Assembly: GCF_034661175.1 (NCBI RefSeq)
Contig: NZ_CP141058.1
Coordinates: 310,001-374,000 of the forward strand
Direction: 5' to 3'
Length of the DNA stretch: 64,000 nt
Source: Nocardioides renjunii
GTDB lineage: Bacteria > Actinomycetota > Actinomycetes > Propionibacteriales > Nocardioidaceae
The first letter of the stretch is position 1. Every line of letters begins with the position of its first letter. Below, in pieces: positions 32,797-41,099 of this stretch. A program made the position numbers and the translations under genes. The notes under the pieces were generated by a model, which saw only the letters and a list, made by a program, of their open reading frames with translations, ran no database searches and was not told where the DNA came from.

Positions 32797-34314
32797 CTAG
32801 CCGCGCTCCAGCTCCACGGCCTCCGGCGTGTGGAGCCGCACCATGAACCGGCCGGCGTGGGCGGGGACCGAGGCGCGGGTCGCCCGGGAGACCACCACCA
32901 TCGTGAGGAACGACGCGGGCACGGACCACGCGGCGGGCTGGCCGAGCATGGCGGCGGTCCAGCCCGAGGACGACGAGGTCGCGAGGGTCCACGCCACCGC
33001 GGCCCCCGACCCCAGCCCGCCGACGAGCAGGCCGGCCACCGCGCCGGCCGGCGTGAGGCCTCGCCACCAGATGCCGAGCATGAGCAGCGGGGCGAAGGTC
33101 GAGGCCGTCACCGCGAAGGCCAGGCCCACCGTCCGCGCCACCGCGACGTCCTGCGCGGGCAGTGACACGAGCAGGGGTACGACGACCGCGACCGCGGCCG
33201 CCACGCGGAAGGCCGCGACCCCGCCGAGGCGGTGGCGGCCCCACCGCCGTCCGGTCACGTCCTGCGACAGCACGCCGGCCACGGCGATCGTCAGCCCCGA
33301 GCTCGTGGACAGGAAGGCCGCGAACGCGCCGGCGGTCACCAGCCCGGTGAGCACGGCCCCGAGGAGGCCGCCGACCACGAGGCTCGGCAGCTCCAGCACG
33401 AGCACGTCCGACCGGCCCTCGACCAGGCCGGGTGCGTAGACGCGGCCGAGGGCGCCGTACAGCGGGGGGAGGACGTAGAAGATCCCCAGCAGCACCAGCA
33501 CCGCCAGCGTCGTGCGGCGGGCGGCCCGGCCGTCGGGGTTGGTGTAGAAACGCACGACCACGTGCGGCAGGCCCATCGTGCCGAGGAAGGTCGCGACGAT
33601 CAGCGAGTACGTCGTGTAGAGCCCGATCCCGCCGCCCGGCGAGGCCAGCGGCACCGACCACGAGCGCGGCGCCGCGGCCGCCGGGTCGGCGGCACCGTCG
33701 GCCAGCCAGACCGCGAGGAGCACGAAGACGGGCACGAGGAGGGCCGTCAGCTTGAGCCAGTACTGGAACGCCTGCACGAAGGTGATCGACCGCATCCCGC
33801 CGGGGCTGACCGACGCGAGCACGACGAGGGCGACGACGAGCGAGCCGGCCCACGGCGGTGCGCCGATCGTGGCGCGCAGCGTGACGCCGGCGCCCTGGAA
33901 CTGTGGCAGCAGGTAGAGCCAGCCGATGCCCACCACGAGCACCGAGCACAGCTTGCGCACCCCTCGGGAGCCGAGCCGCGCCTCGGCGAAGTCCGGCAGC
34001 GTGTAGGCCCCGGACCGGCGCAGCGGAGCGGCGACGAGGACCAGGAGGACGAGGTAGCCGGCGGTCCAGCCGACGGGGTACCAGAGCATCTCCGCGCCGA
34101 AGACCAGCAGCAGTCCGGCGACGCCGAGGAAGGACGCGGCGGAGAGGTACTCCCCGCCGATCGCGCTCGCATTGAGCCGGGGCCGGACCGTCCGCGAGGC
34201 GACGAAGAAGTCGCTGGTGGTGCGGGAGATGCGCAGCCCCCACGTGCCGATCACCAGCGTCGCGAGCGACACCAGCACGACCGCCACGACGCCGGGCACG
34301 ACGTCCGTGCTCAT
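32797..34314 (-). CDS. Sodium:solute symporter (SSS family), ActP-like paralogue
   Basis: 505-residue symporter with about 13 helices and SSS landmarks TTSDFFVASRTVRPRLNASAIGGEYLSAASFLG and SPGGMRSITFVQAFQYWLK. It is similar in plan to ActP at 20969 but differs in the loop regions, so substrate may be another monocarboxylate. Follows a DUF485 gene and a LytS/LytR-type pair on the same strand, a signalling-transport cassette. Start ATG 34314 lies 18 nt after the DUF485 stop. The gene ends at the 53-bp repeat array. Confidence 0.88.
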   Translation of the reverse strand: MSTDVVPGVVAVVLVSLATLVIGTWGLRISRTTSDFFVASRTVRPRLNASAIGGEYLSAASFLGVAGLLLVFGAEMLWYPVGWTAGYLVLLVLVAAPLRRSGAYTLPDFAEARLGSRGVRKLCSVLVVGIGWLYLLPQFQGAGVTLRATIGAPPWAGSLVVALVVLASVSPGGMRSITFVQAFQYWLKLTALLVPVFVLLAVWLADGAADPAAAAPRSWSVPLASPGGGIGLYTTYSLIVATFLGTMGLPHVVVRFYTNPDGRAARRTTLAVLVLLGIFYVLPPLYGALGRVYAPGLVEGRSDVLVLELPSLVVGGLLGAVLTGLVTAGAFAAFLSTSSGLTIAVAGVLSQDVTGRRWGRHRLGGVAAFRVAAAVAVVVPLLVSLPAQDVAVARTVGLAFAVTASTFAPLLMLGIWWRGLTPAGAVAGLLVGGLGSGAAVAWTLATSSSSGWTAAMLGQPAAWSVPASFLTMVVVSRATRASVPAHAGRFMVRLHTPEAVELERG

Positions 34315-34332
34315 CGGGTCCTCATCGGGCGC

Positions 34333-34725
34333 TCACGCCTCGTCCTCCGGCAGGACGGTCCCCACGAGGTCGGCGAAGTCGCGCTCGTTGCTCTCGGCGC
34401 GGCGGATGTAGACCCAGCCGAGCACCACCAGCCACGGGTAGGTCAGCACCCCGAGCAGGAGCCAGGCCAGCGGCACCGGCCCGACGTGCACCTCGCCGAG
34501 GCCGGGGAGGAGGTGGAACGCCACCGGCAGCAGGCCGACCGTCAGCGCGAGCGCGGCCAGCACCCGCAGCGCCAGGACGAGCTGCTCGCGCAGCAGCGAG
34601 CGCATGAAGACCTCGCCGAGCGCGGTCTCGGCGTCGATCTCGCGCGTCCCGGCGGAGCGTACGACGTCCGCGCGACGCCGCGGCGGCCCCGTGACCCGCA
34701 CCCGGGGCGGCGGCTGGTCGCTCAC
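34333..34725 (-). CDS. DUF485-like membrane protein of the second symporter cassette
   Basis: 130-residue protein with two membrane helices (about residues 50-72 and 82-105) and a charged N-terminus. The C-terminal YIRRAESNERDFADLVGTV resembles DUF485 companions of SSS carriers. The GTG at 34725 overlaps the LytR-type stop by 4 nt (GTGA), so all four genes are coupled. The N-terminal 45 residues (RVRVTGPPRRRADVVRSAGTRE) are more basic than in the acetate-module DUF485. Confidence 0.72.
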   Translation of the reverse strand: MSDQPPPRVRVTGPPRRRADVVRSAGTREIDAETALGEVFMRSLLREQLVLALRVLAALALTVGLLPVAFHLLPGLGEVHVGPVPLAWLLLGVLTYPWLVVLGWVYIRRAESNERDFADLVGTVLPEDEA

Positions 34726-35456
34726 GAGTCGCGCCGGGTCAGGACCGAGCGGAGCTCGCGGGTGTGCCGCCGGCTCACCGGGAGCTCGGTGCCGCCGATG
34801 ACGACGCTCACCCGGCCGCCCTCGCTGCGGACCTCCTCGACGTGGGGGAGCGCGACCAGCACGGAGCGGTGGATCCGGACGAAGCCCGCCGAGGCCCACT
34901 GCTCGGCGAGCGAGCCGAGGGGCGTGCGGACCAGGTGCGACCCGTCGGCGGTGTGCAGGCGGGCGTAGTCGCCCTGCGCCTCCACGTGGGTGATCTCCGA
35001 GCGGTTGATGAACCGGGTCACGCCGCCGCGCTCGACCGGGATCTGCACGTCGCCCGACGGTGCCGGGCCGCCGGCCTCCACGACGCGGCGTACGGCCTCG
35101 GCGAGGCGCTCCTCCCGCACCGGCTTGAGGACGTAGTCGACGGCGCGCAGCTCGAAGGCGGCGACCGCGTGCTCCTCGTGGGCGGTCACGAAGACCACCG
35201 GCGGGGGCTGCTTGAAGCGCGAGAGGACCTGCGCCAGGTCGAGCCCGGTCAGGCCGGGCATCTGGATGTCCAGGAAGACCGCGTCGACCTCCTCGGCCTG
35301 CAGCACCCGGAGCGCCTCGGTGGCGGAGTCGCTGCCGCGCACCTCGCCGATGCGCGGGTCGCGGCCGAGGAGGAAGGTGAGCTCGTCGAGGGCGGGCCGC
35401 TCGTCGTCGATGACGAGGACCTTCAGGGGCGGGACACCACTCATGCCTGCACTCAT
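34722..35456 (-). CDS. LytTR-family response regulator
   Basis: Response regulator of about 240 residues. The receiver has VIDDERPALDEL, phospho-Asp in VFLDIQMPG and Lys in YVLKPV; the C-terminal LytTR DNA-binding domain contains ITHVEAQGDYARLHTADG, FVRIHRSVLVAL and LPVSRRHTRELR. Paired with the LytS-type kinase immediately upstream and followed by DUF485/symporter, the likely target. Start is ambiguous: GTG 35468 (4-nt overlap with the kinase stop), ATG 35456 or ATG 35444 lie in successive units of a 12-bp repeat; 35456 is shown. Confidence 0.88.
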   Translation of the reverse strand: MSAGMSGVPPLKVLVIDDERPALDELTFLLGRDPRIGEVRGSDSATEALRVLQAEEVDAVFLDIQMPGLTGLDLAQVLSRFKQPPPVVFVTAHEEHAVAAFELRAVDYVLKPVREERLAEAVRRVVEAGGPAPSGDVQIPVERGGVTRFINRSEITHVEAQGDYARLHTADGSHLVRTPLGSLAEQWASAGFVRIHRSVLVALPHVEEVRSEGGRVSVVIGGTELPVSRRHTRELRSVLTRRDS

Positions 35457-35475
35457 GCCTGCACTCACACCTGCA
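35438..35475. repeat. 12-bp tandem repeat carrying alternative start codons
   Basis: On the minus strand GAGTGCAGGTGT, GAGTGCAGGCAT, GAGTGCAGGCAT then GAGTGGTG; each unit ends in the ATG/GTG of the next. Copy changes would add or remove Met-Ser-Ala-Gly at the regulator N-terminus. Confidence 0.85.
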
Positions 35476-36595
35476 CTCCGGGGGCGAACTTCGGCACCCG
35501 GACGATCACCTTGGTGCCGGCACCGGGGGCCGTCTCGACCACCAGACCGTAGTCGTCGCCGTAGGCGTTGCGCAGCCGCGCGTCCACGTTGCCGAGGCCG
35601 ACCGAGTCCATCGACGTGTCCCCGGCGAGCGCCTGCCGGACCCGCTCGGGGTCCTCGCCGGTGCCGTCGTCCTCGACCTCGATGACGCACTCCTGGTCGA
35701 GGTCGCGCGCGGTGATGGAGAGCCGTCCGACGCCGTCGGACTTGTCGGCGCTCGCCTCGAGGCCGTGGCGCACGGCGTTCTCGACGAGCGGCTGGATGCA
35801 CAGGAAGGGCACCGCCACCGGCAGCACCTCGGGTGCGACCTGCAGCGTCACCTGCAGGCGGTCGCCGAACCTGGCCTGCTCCAGCAGCAGGTAGCGCTCG
35901 ACGGAGCGGAGCTCCTCGGCGAGCGTCGTGTACTCGCCGTGGCGGCGGAAGGAGTAGCGGGTGAAGTCGGCGAACTCGAGCAGCAGCTCGCGGGCGCGGT
36001 CGGGGTCGGTGCGCACGAAGCTGGCGATGGCGCCGAGCGAGTTGTAGATGAAGTGGGGGCTGATCTGGGCCCGCAGCGCGCGGACCTCCGCCTCCATCAG
36101 GCGCGTGCGCGACAGGTCCAGCTCGGCCAGCTCGAGCTGGCCGCTGACCCACGACGCCACCTCGTCGGCGGCCCGGACGAGGCCCCCGGTCGTGTGCGGG
36201 GCGCCCACGACGAGCGCCCCGACGAGCGTGTCCTCGACGACCAGCGGGCTGACGATCGCCTGGCGCACCTCGCAGCCACCGTCCTCGCAGACGAGCGTCC
36301 GCTGGTCGACGATCATCGTGCGCCCGGTCTCGGCGACCTGCTGGATCGTGCCCGGCAGCTGGGTGCGGTGGTGCCCGCCCAGCCCGTCCCACGCGAGCAG
36401 CCCGCTCGTGTCGCCCAGGCCGGCGGCCGGCGTGCCGAGGAGCGCGCGCAGGTGGCGTACGGACCGCTCGGCGCTCGCCGACGTCAGCCCCTCCCGCAGC
36501 GCAGGGCTGGCGAGGGAGGCGTTGTGCAGCGCGCGGAAGGCGGCGCGGTCGGACTCGCCGCCCAGCGACGTACGCCGCCACCGCCACCTCGCCAC
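35465..36595 (-). CDS. LytS-type sensor histidine kinase
   Basis: 376-residue cytosolic or membrane-peripheral kinase. A GAF-like sensor domain occupies about residues 60-160 (VCEDGGCEVRQAIVSPLVVEDTLVGALVVGAP). It is followed by the His_kinase motif QISPHFIYNSLGAIASF (phospho-His) and a HATPase with IQPLVENAVRHGLE and DDGTGEDPE. No membrane helices are seen, unlike classic LytS. The GTG at 36595 is supported by TAGGGT 7 nt upstream (leaderless). It is first of the LytS-LytR-DUF485-symporter cassette. Confidence 0.87.
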   Translation of the reverse strand: MARWRWRRTSLGGESDRAAFRALHNASLASPALREGLTSASAERSVRHLRALLGTPAAGLGDTSGLLAWDGLGGHHRTQLPGTIQQVAETGRTMIVDQRTLVCEDGGCEVRQAIVSPLVVEDTLVGALVVGAPHTTGGLVRAADEVASWVSGQLELAELDLSRTRLMEAEVRALRAQISPHFIYNSLGAIASFVRTDPDRARELLLEFADFTRYSFRRHGEYTTLAEELRSVERYLLLEQARFGDRLQVTLQVAPEVLPVAVPFLCIQPLVENAVRHGLEASADKSDGVGRLSITARDLDQECVIEVEDDGTGEDPERVRQALAGDTSMDSVGLGNVDARLRNAYGDDYGLVVETAPGAGTKVIVRVPKFAPGVQV

Positions 36596-36602
36596 GGTCG
36601 CG

Positions 36603-36608
36603 ACCCTA
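36603..36608 (-). promoter_or_regulatory. -10 hexamer for the LytS-type kinase
   Basis: TAGGGT on the minus strand, 7 nt before GTG 36595 and inside the short gap after the RTX-like gene. Confidence 0.5.
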
Positions 36609-36629
36609 GCCGGAGCGGGCCGCGACCGG

Positions 36630-37841
36630 TCAGCGCTCGCAGCGGCGCTCGCGCTCGGCGGCGCACCGGTCGCGGCCCAGGCCGCCGTCGGCCCTGTCGC
36701 GGTCCCCGCCGCCGGTGAGCCGGTCCGTGCCGTTGCCGCCGCGGAGCACGTCGCGCCCGTCGTTGCCGGCGACGACGTCGTTGCCGCGCGTGCCCGTGAT
36801 GGCGTCCGCGCCCGGTCCGCCGTCGATGCGCGCGGACTCCTGGCAGTCGAGGTCGGGCTCGAAGATCGGGTCGTACGTGCGCCGGAGGCTGTCGCCGCCC
36901 TCGCGGCCCTTGACCACGGCGCGGCACGCGGTGAACCCAAGCGTGTTGCGGTCCGGGTCGCCGCGGAGGAGGAGCTCAGGGGCGACGACCTCGGCGTCCT
37001 CGAAGTCGGGCACGATGACGCGGTAGGACGTCGGGGCGTCGACGACGATCCGGTAGCGCTTGAGGTCGACCTCGAGCGCGACGTCGACGGAGGTGACCCC
37101 GAGGAGGTCGCGGCCGGAGCCGCCCTGGACCCGGCTGCCCTCGAGCGGCGCCGCGCCTGTGCGGAAGGTGTCGTCGCCCCTGCCGAGCGCGACGTCCACC
37201 TGCGACGGCACGCGGCTCCGGTCCACGACGACCTCGTGGGCGTCGGAGCCGACGAAGGTGAGCGGGCGTGGCTCGGTCGAGGCGCCGGTCCAGAACTCCT
37301 CGAGCCCGCTCCACGTCGTCCGCACGACGCCGTCGGAGGTGAACCGGCCGGCGAGGTTGTCGACGACGGCGCTCCCGGGTCCGGTCGTCAGGAACAGGGC
37401 GTCCGAGCCCTCGCCGCCGTCGACGACGTCGGCGGTCGCGGAGGTGGCGTCGGGGTAGCTGACGGTGATCCGGTCCTCTGCACCACCGCCGAGGAAGGAG
37501 TCGGCGCCGGTGCCGAGGGTGGCGAAGACCGCCTGCCGGGGCGAGACCGTCCCGTCGACGGCGTCGTTGCCCGCCCCGGTGTCGACCAGCAGGTAGGGGT
37601 GGCGCTCGCCGGAGATGCAGACCAGGTCGTCGCCGCCAAGGGTGTCGACCCGCGTCGCGCCGTTGCTGACCACGACGTCCGGGCCGTCGGTGCCGGCGAC
37701 GGGGCGGTCGGCCGTGCCCACGACCGTGGCCGGCCGGCCCTGGCAGGTCTCGGCCGCGGCGCTTGCCGGGCCCGAGACGGTGGTCGGTGCCAGCAGGGCC
37801 AGGCCCAGCAGGCCGGCCGCGGTCAGTGTCGTACGACGCAT
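36630..37841 (-). CDS. Secreted RTX-like calcium-binding protein A
   Basis: 403-residue secreted protein. Signal peptide MRRTTLTAAGLLGLALLAPT ending near ASAAA. The mature part has many GxGxD-type nonapeptide-like turns, densest at the C-terminus (IDGGPGADAITGTRGNDVVAGNDGRDVLRGG), which form calcium-binding beta-rolls. It ends in GRDRCAAERERRCER with two cysteines. Paralogue of the gene at 37915 with the same architecture. The role is unknown; adhesion or structural roles are typical of such proteins. GAGGGA lies about 5 nt before ATG 37841. Confidence 0.8.
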   Translation of the reverse strand: MRRTTLTAAGLLGLALLAPTTVSGPASAAAETCQGRPATVVGTADRPVAGTDGPDVVVSNGATRVDTLGGDDLVCISGERHPYLLVDTGAGNDAVDGTVSPRQAVFATLGTGADSFLGGGAEDRITVSYPDATSATADVVDGGEGSDALFLTTGPGSAVVDNLAGRFTSDGVVRTTWSGLEEFWTGASTEPRPLTFVGSDAHEVVVDRSRVPSQVDVALGRGDDTFRTGAAPLEGSRVQGGSGRDLLGVTSVDVALEVDLKRYRIVVDAPTSYRVIVPDFEDAEVVAPELLLRGDPDRNTLGFTACRAVVKGREGGDSLRRTYDPIFEPDLDCQESARIDGGPGADAITGTRGNDVVAGNDGRDVLRGGNGTDRLTGGGDRDRADGGLGRDRCAAERERRCER

Positions 37842-37914
37842 GGTGTCCCTCGGAGATCGATGTCGCTTGTCGGGTTGTGTGATGCGCGAGGCGGCCGCGG
37901 AGTTGCGGGAGCGG

Positions 37915-39363
37915 TCACCGCTCGCAGCTGCGCTCGCGCTCGGCGACGCAGCGGTCGCGGCCGTTCGACCCGTCGGCGGTGTCGCGTCCCGGTCCGCCGA
38001 GCAGCGTGTCGGCGGAGGCCCGGCCCCTCAGCACGTCGCGGCCCTGGTCCCCGCGCACGTCGTCACGGCCCTCGCCGCCGTCGAGGACGTCGTTCCCGCC
38101 GCCGCCGCGGATGCGGTCGCTGCCGCCCCGGCCCTCGACCTGGTCGCGCCCAGGGCCGCCGATGAGGCGGTCGTCGCCCGAGTTGCCGCGGACGGTGTCG
38201 CGGCCGTCGCCGCCGTCGACGGAGGCGTCGCCGACGCAGTCGAACTCGTAGCTCTCGAAGAGCGAGTCGTAGGCCCACCGCAGGCTGTCGTCGCCCGGAC
38301 CGCCACGCAGGACGGCGTCGCATCCGGTCCACGTCAGGTCGTTGCCGTCGGCGTCGCCGGTCATGGCGACGGTGGGAGCCAGCAGCCAGGCGTGCTCCAC
38401 CCCCAGGGCCGGCACCTCGACGCCGTCGACGGCCAGGAGGTCACCGGCAAGGTCGACCGCGAGCCGGCCGGTCCTGGTCGCCGCGACCACGTCGTCCTGC
38501 CCGGCGCCGGCGTCGAAGCGGCTCCCGGCCGCGATCGTGGCTGGGGCGACGCTGACGGAGTCGTCGCCGCCGCCTGTCGCCACCTGCAGGACGGGCGTGC
38601 CGTCCACGGGCTGCACGTCGAGGTCGTCCGGTCCCTCGGTTCCCCGGTAGCCCACCGTGCCGTCGCCGACGCTCAGGTCGATGGCCTCGAACGAGCCGAA
38701 GCTCGCGGTCCCCGCGGCGGTCGTGAAGGTGCCGAGGACCATGTCGACGGCGAGGTCGCCGTCGCCGGCGGCCAGGCGCAGCGCGTCGCCACCCGCGCCG
38801 CCGTCCACCACGGCGTCCGCAGCGAGGGCGGGAGCGCCGAGGTAGAGCTGGTCGGGCCCCTCGCCCAGGCGTACGACGTCACGGTTGGGCGTGCCGGGCG
38901 AGCCCGTGAAGACGCCGTCACCACCCGCGCCGGTGTCGATCGTGTCGATCTCGGTGTCGGTCTGCGGCGCGGCCCGGTCGCCTCCGTAGACGGTGTCGTT
39001 GACGCTGCCCCCGAAGTACGAGTCGGCGCCGGGCCCCAGCTCGCTCGAGACGTAGTAGGTCCCCGAGGTCGCCGTCGTGTCCACCACGTCGGCCCCGGCG
39101 CCCGCGGCCACGGACAGCGCGTTGGAGCTGGTGTCGGTCATGGCGACGCAGATCAGGTCGTCGCCGCCGCGTGCGTCCACGACACCGGCCGTGGCCGTGA
39201 CGATCACGTCCCGACCCTCCGTGCCCGTGATCTTCGCGCCGGTGCCCACGATGGTCGCGGCCTCCCCGCGGCAGGTCTGCGCCGCGGCGGTGGCGGACGT
39301 GGTCGGTGCGAGCAGGGCCAGCCCGAGCAGGCCGGCAGCGGTGAGTGTCGTCGTACGACGCAT
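37915..39363 (-). CDS. Secreted RTX-like calcium-binding protein B
   Basis: 482-residue paralogue of the downstream gene, with the same signal peptide MRRTTTLTAAGLLGLALLAP, early C-x-G pair (QTCRGEAATIVGTGAKITGTEGRD) and C-terminal GRDRCVAERERSCER. More nonapeptide repeats are present (DGGDGRDTVRGNSGDDRLIGG and on) than in A. Mid-protein cysteine pair (WTGCDAVL, FDCVGD) also matches A. Tandem duplication is likely, with divergence in the N-terminal half. ATG 39363 is preceded by GGGGG. Confidence 0.8.
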   Translation of the reverse strand: MRRTTTLTAAGLLGLALLAPTTSATAAAQTCRGEAATIVGTGAKITGTEGRDVIVTATAGVVDARGGDDLICVAMTDTSSNALSVAAGAGADVVDTTATSGTYYVSSELGPGADSYFGGSVNDTVYGGDRAAPQTDTEIDTIDTGAGGDGVFTGSPGTPNRDVVRLGEGPDQLYLGAPALAADAVVDGGAGGDALRLAAGDGDLAVDMVLGTFTTAAGTASFGSFEAIDLSVGDGTVGYRGTEGPDDLDVQPVDGTPVLQVATGGGDDSVSVAPATIAAGSRFDAGAGQDDVVAATRTGRLAVDLAGDLLAVDGVEVPALGVEHAWLLAPTVAMTGDADGNDLTWTGCDAVLRGGPGDDSLRWAYDSLFESYEFDCVGDASVDGGDGRDTVRGNSGDDRLIGGPGRDQVEGRGGSDRIRGGGGNDVLDGGEGRDDVRGDQGRDVLRGRASADTLLGGPGRDTADGSNGRDRCVAERERSCER

Positions 39364-39385
39364 GGGTCCCCCGAGGTGCGGTGGT

Positions 39386-40237
39386 TCAGCGGAAGTCGAT
39401 GAGCAACATGTCGGTGTCGGTGCCGTCGCTCACGACCGGTCCTTCCTGTGACGGCTCGCCCCCGCCGGAAGTTGCCTGCTCGTCGCGGTCGACCACCGCG
39501 GCGCGGTAGCACCGGGTGACGTAGGGGACCTGCATGCCGTCCATGCCGCGGCCGTAGTCCTCGTAGAAGGCGAGCAGCTCGGCGAGGTGCCGCTCCCGCG
39601 CCGCGTCGTCCATGGTCGCGAAGCTCGAGCGGGACCGGGCGAGGTCGAGGACCGTCTCGCGGTTGACCTCCTGCCAGTGCTTGAAGGTCGTCGCCTCCAT
39701 GGCGCCGAAGAGCTCGCTCTCGGCCAGGTGCTGCGCCGAGGAGGTGTTGGAGTCCTGGCGGCCGAGGATGTCGCCCATCCGGCGCACCCAGGGGATCCGC
39801 TCGTCACGGCTGTTCCACACCAGCGCCAGGTGGCCGCCGGGCTTGAGGACCCGGGCGATCTCGACGAGCGCCGCCTCGTGGTCGAACCAGTGGAACGCCT
39901 GCGCGACCACCACCACGTCGACCGAGCGGTCGTTGGCCGGGATCTCCTCCGCGGTCGCGACCTTCGCGCTGACCTCCGGCACCCGCTCGTGGAGCATCGC
40001 CAGCATCGCCTCGTCGGGCTCGGTCGCGAAGACCGCGTGGCCCTGGTCGACCAGCTGCCGGGTCAGCTTGCCGGTGCCGGCCCCGAGCTCGAGGACGACC
40101 TTGGCCTCCCCGCCCGCCAGCCACGCGGCCGCCTCGACGGGGTACGACGGCCGGCCCCGGTCGTACGCCTCCGCGACGGCACCGAACGACCGCGCGGGGT
40201 CGACGCCGGCGGGGGACTCGGGGCTCTCGTCGCTCAT
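39386..40237 (-). CDS. Class I SAM-dependent methyltransferase (Methyltransf_11)
   Basis: 283-residue enzyme with AEAYDRGRPSYP, motif I VLELGAGTGKLTRQL, TEPDEAML, VVVVAQAFHWFDHE (motif II/III) and LKPGGHLALVWNSRDER. Resembles trans-aconitate/ubiquinone-type methyltransferases. A 30-residue C-terminal tail rich in Gly/Ser/Asp (ATSGGGEPSQEGPVV) is unusual and may be disordered. TAGCCT lies 7 nt before ATG 40237, implying a leaderless mRNA. The stop is 23 bp from the RTX-B start. Confidence 0.82.
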   Translation of the reverse strand: MSDESPESPAGVDPARSFGAVAEAYDRGRPSYPVEAAAWLAGGEAKVVLELGAGTGKLTRQLVDQGHAVFATEPDEAMLAMLHERVPEVSAKVATAEEIPANDRSVDVVVVAQAFHWFDHEAALVEIARVLKPGGHLALVWNSRDERIPWVRRMGDILGRQDSNTSSAQHLAESELFGAMEATTFKHWQEVNRETVLDLARSRSSFATMDDAARERHLAELLAFYEDYGRGMDGMQVPYVTRCYRAAVVDRDEQATSGGGEPSQEGPVVSDGTDTDMLLIDFR

Positions 40238-40244
40238 CCGCCTC

Positions 40245-40250
40245 AGGCTA
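40245..40250 (-). promoter_or_regulatory. -10 hexamer for the methyltransferase at 40237
   Basis: TAGCCT on the minus strand, 7 nt before the ATG. Confidence 0.5.
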
Positions 40251-40340
40251 CAAGCGCACGGGGGCCCTCAGCGAGGTGCCTCGCAGCGCGTCAGCCGTCA
40301 GCCGCGCCGCGCGTGCGCCCGGGCGGGGGTCGCCGCGCCC

Positions 40341-40346
40341 TACGCT
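40341..40346 (+). promoter_or_regulatory. -10 hexamer for the membrane protein at 40353
   Basis: TACGCT, 6 nt before the GTG; it favours GTG 40353 over the much longer upstream open frame. Confidence 0.5.
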
Positions 40347-40352
40347 GCTCGC

Positions 40353-41078
40353 GTGAGCTCGTTCCAGCGCCTCGACGCGGCGCCCGTGCAGGACACCGTG
40401 GCGCGACTCGAGTCCCGCATCCGGGCGCGGTTCCCCGAGCGCGGGCTGCTCGCCGTGGCGGGTGAGCTGCGGGTGCTGACCGCCGACGTGGCGGCGGGAG
40501 CGTCGGCGATCCGCGAGCGGATCCGGTGGGTACGCCTGGCCTCGCGCGCCGTGGCGGCGCTCGTGCTGCTCGCCACGGTCGCGGTCTTCGTGCTCGCCTC
40601 GCGCGACGCCGTACGAGCCGGCCCCGACCGCTCCTTCGAGTGGGTGCCGCTGATCGAGTCCACCATCAACGACCTCGTCTTCGCGGGGCTCGCCCTGTGG
40701 TTCCTCTACGCCCTGCCGCAGCGGCTCGAGCGCGGCCACCTCCTCGACCTGCTGCACCGGCTGCGGTCCCTGGCCCACATCGTCGACATGCACCAGCTGA
40801 CCAAGGACCCCGAGCGGCTGCGTGCGGACTTCGAGGAGACCGAGGCCTCCGTGGCGCTCGACCTCACGCGGGCGGAGATGGAGCACTACCTCGACTACTG
40901 CTCGGAGCTGCTGTCCCTGGTCGGCAAGGTGGCGGCGCTGTGCGCCGAGGAGTCCAGGGACTCACTGGTGCTGACCACGGTCAGCGACCTCGAGACGCTG
41001 ACCACCGGCATGTCGCGCAAGATCTGGCAGAAGATCTCGCTGCTGCCGCGCGAGGGCGCCCGCCCGGTCGTGGACTGA
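40353..41078 (+). CDS. Hypothetical membrane protein with coiled C-terminal domain
   Basis: Unrecognised 241-residue protein. An N-terminal soluble segment (1-50) with FPERGLLAVAGELRVLTADVAAGASAIRERIRW is followed by a membrane helix (about 58-76), a periplasmic loop of 15 residues, a second helix (about 92-110) and a long C-terminal helical cytoplasmic domain (LLDLLHRLRSLAHIVDMHQLTKDPERL ... AEMEHYLDYCSELLSLVGKVAAL). Encoded just before the Fic-like gene, 21 nt apart, so they may be co-transcribed. Function unknown. Confidence 0.7.
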   Translation: MSSFQRLDAAPVQDTVARLESRIRARFPERGLLAVAGELRVLTADVAAGASAIRERIRWVRLASRAVAALVLLATVAVFVLASRDAVRAGPDRSFEWVPLIESTINDLVFAGLALWFLYALPQRLERGHLLDLLHRLRSLAHIVDMHQLTKDPERLRADFEETEASVALDLTRAEMEHYLDYCSELLSLVGKVAALCAEESRDSLVLTTVSDLETLTTGMSRKIWQKISLLPREGARPVVD

Positions 41079-41099
41079 GCGCGACTACCGTTCCTCCCC

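Noticed and set aside
33232..34968. 578-codon plus-strand frame over the second symporter
   Set aside because: Antisense shadow; the minus strand has SSS motifs and membrane helices.
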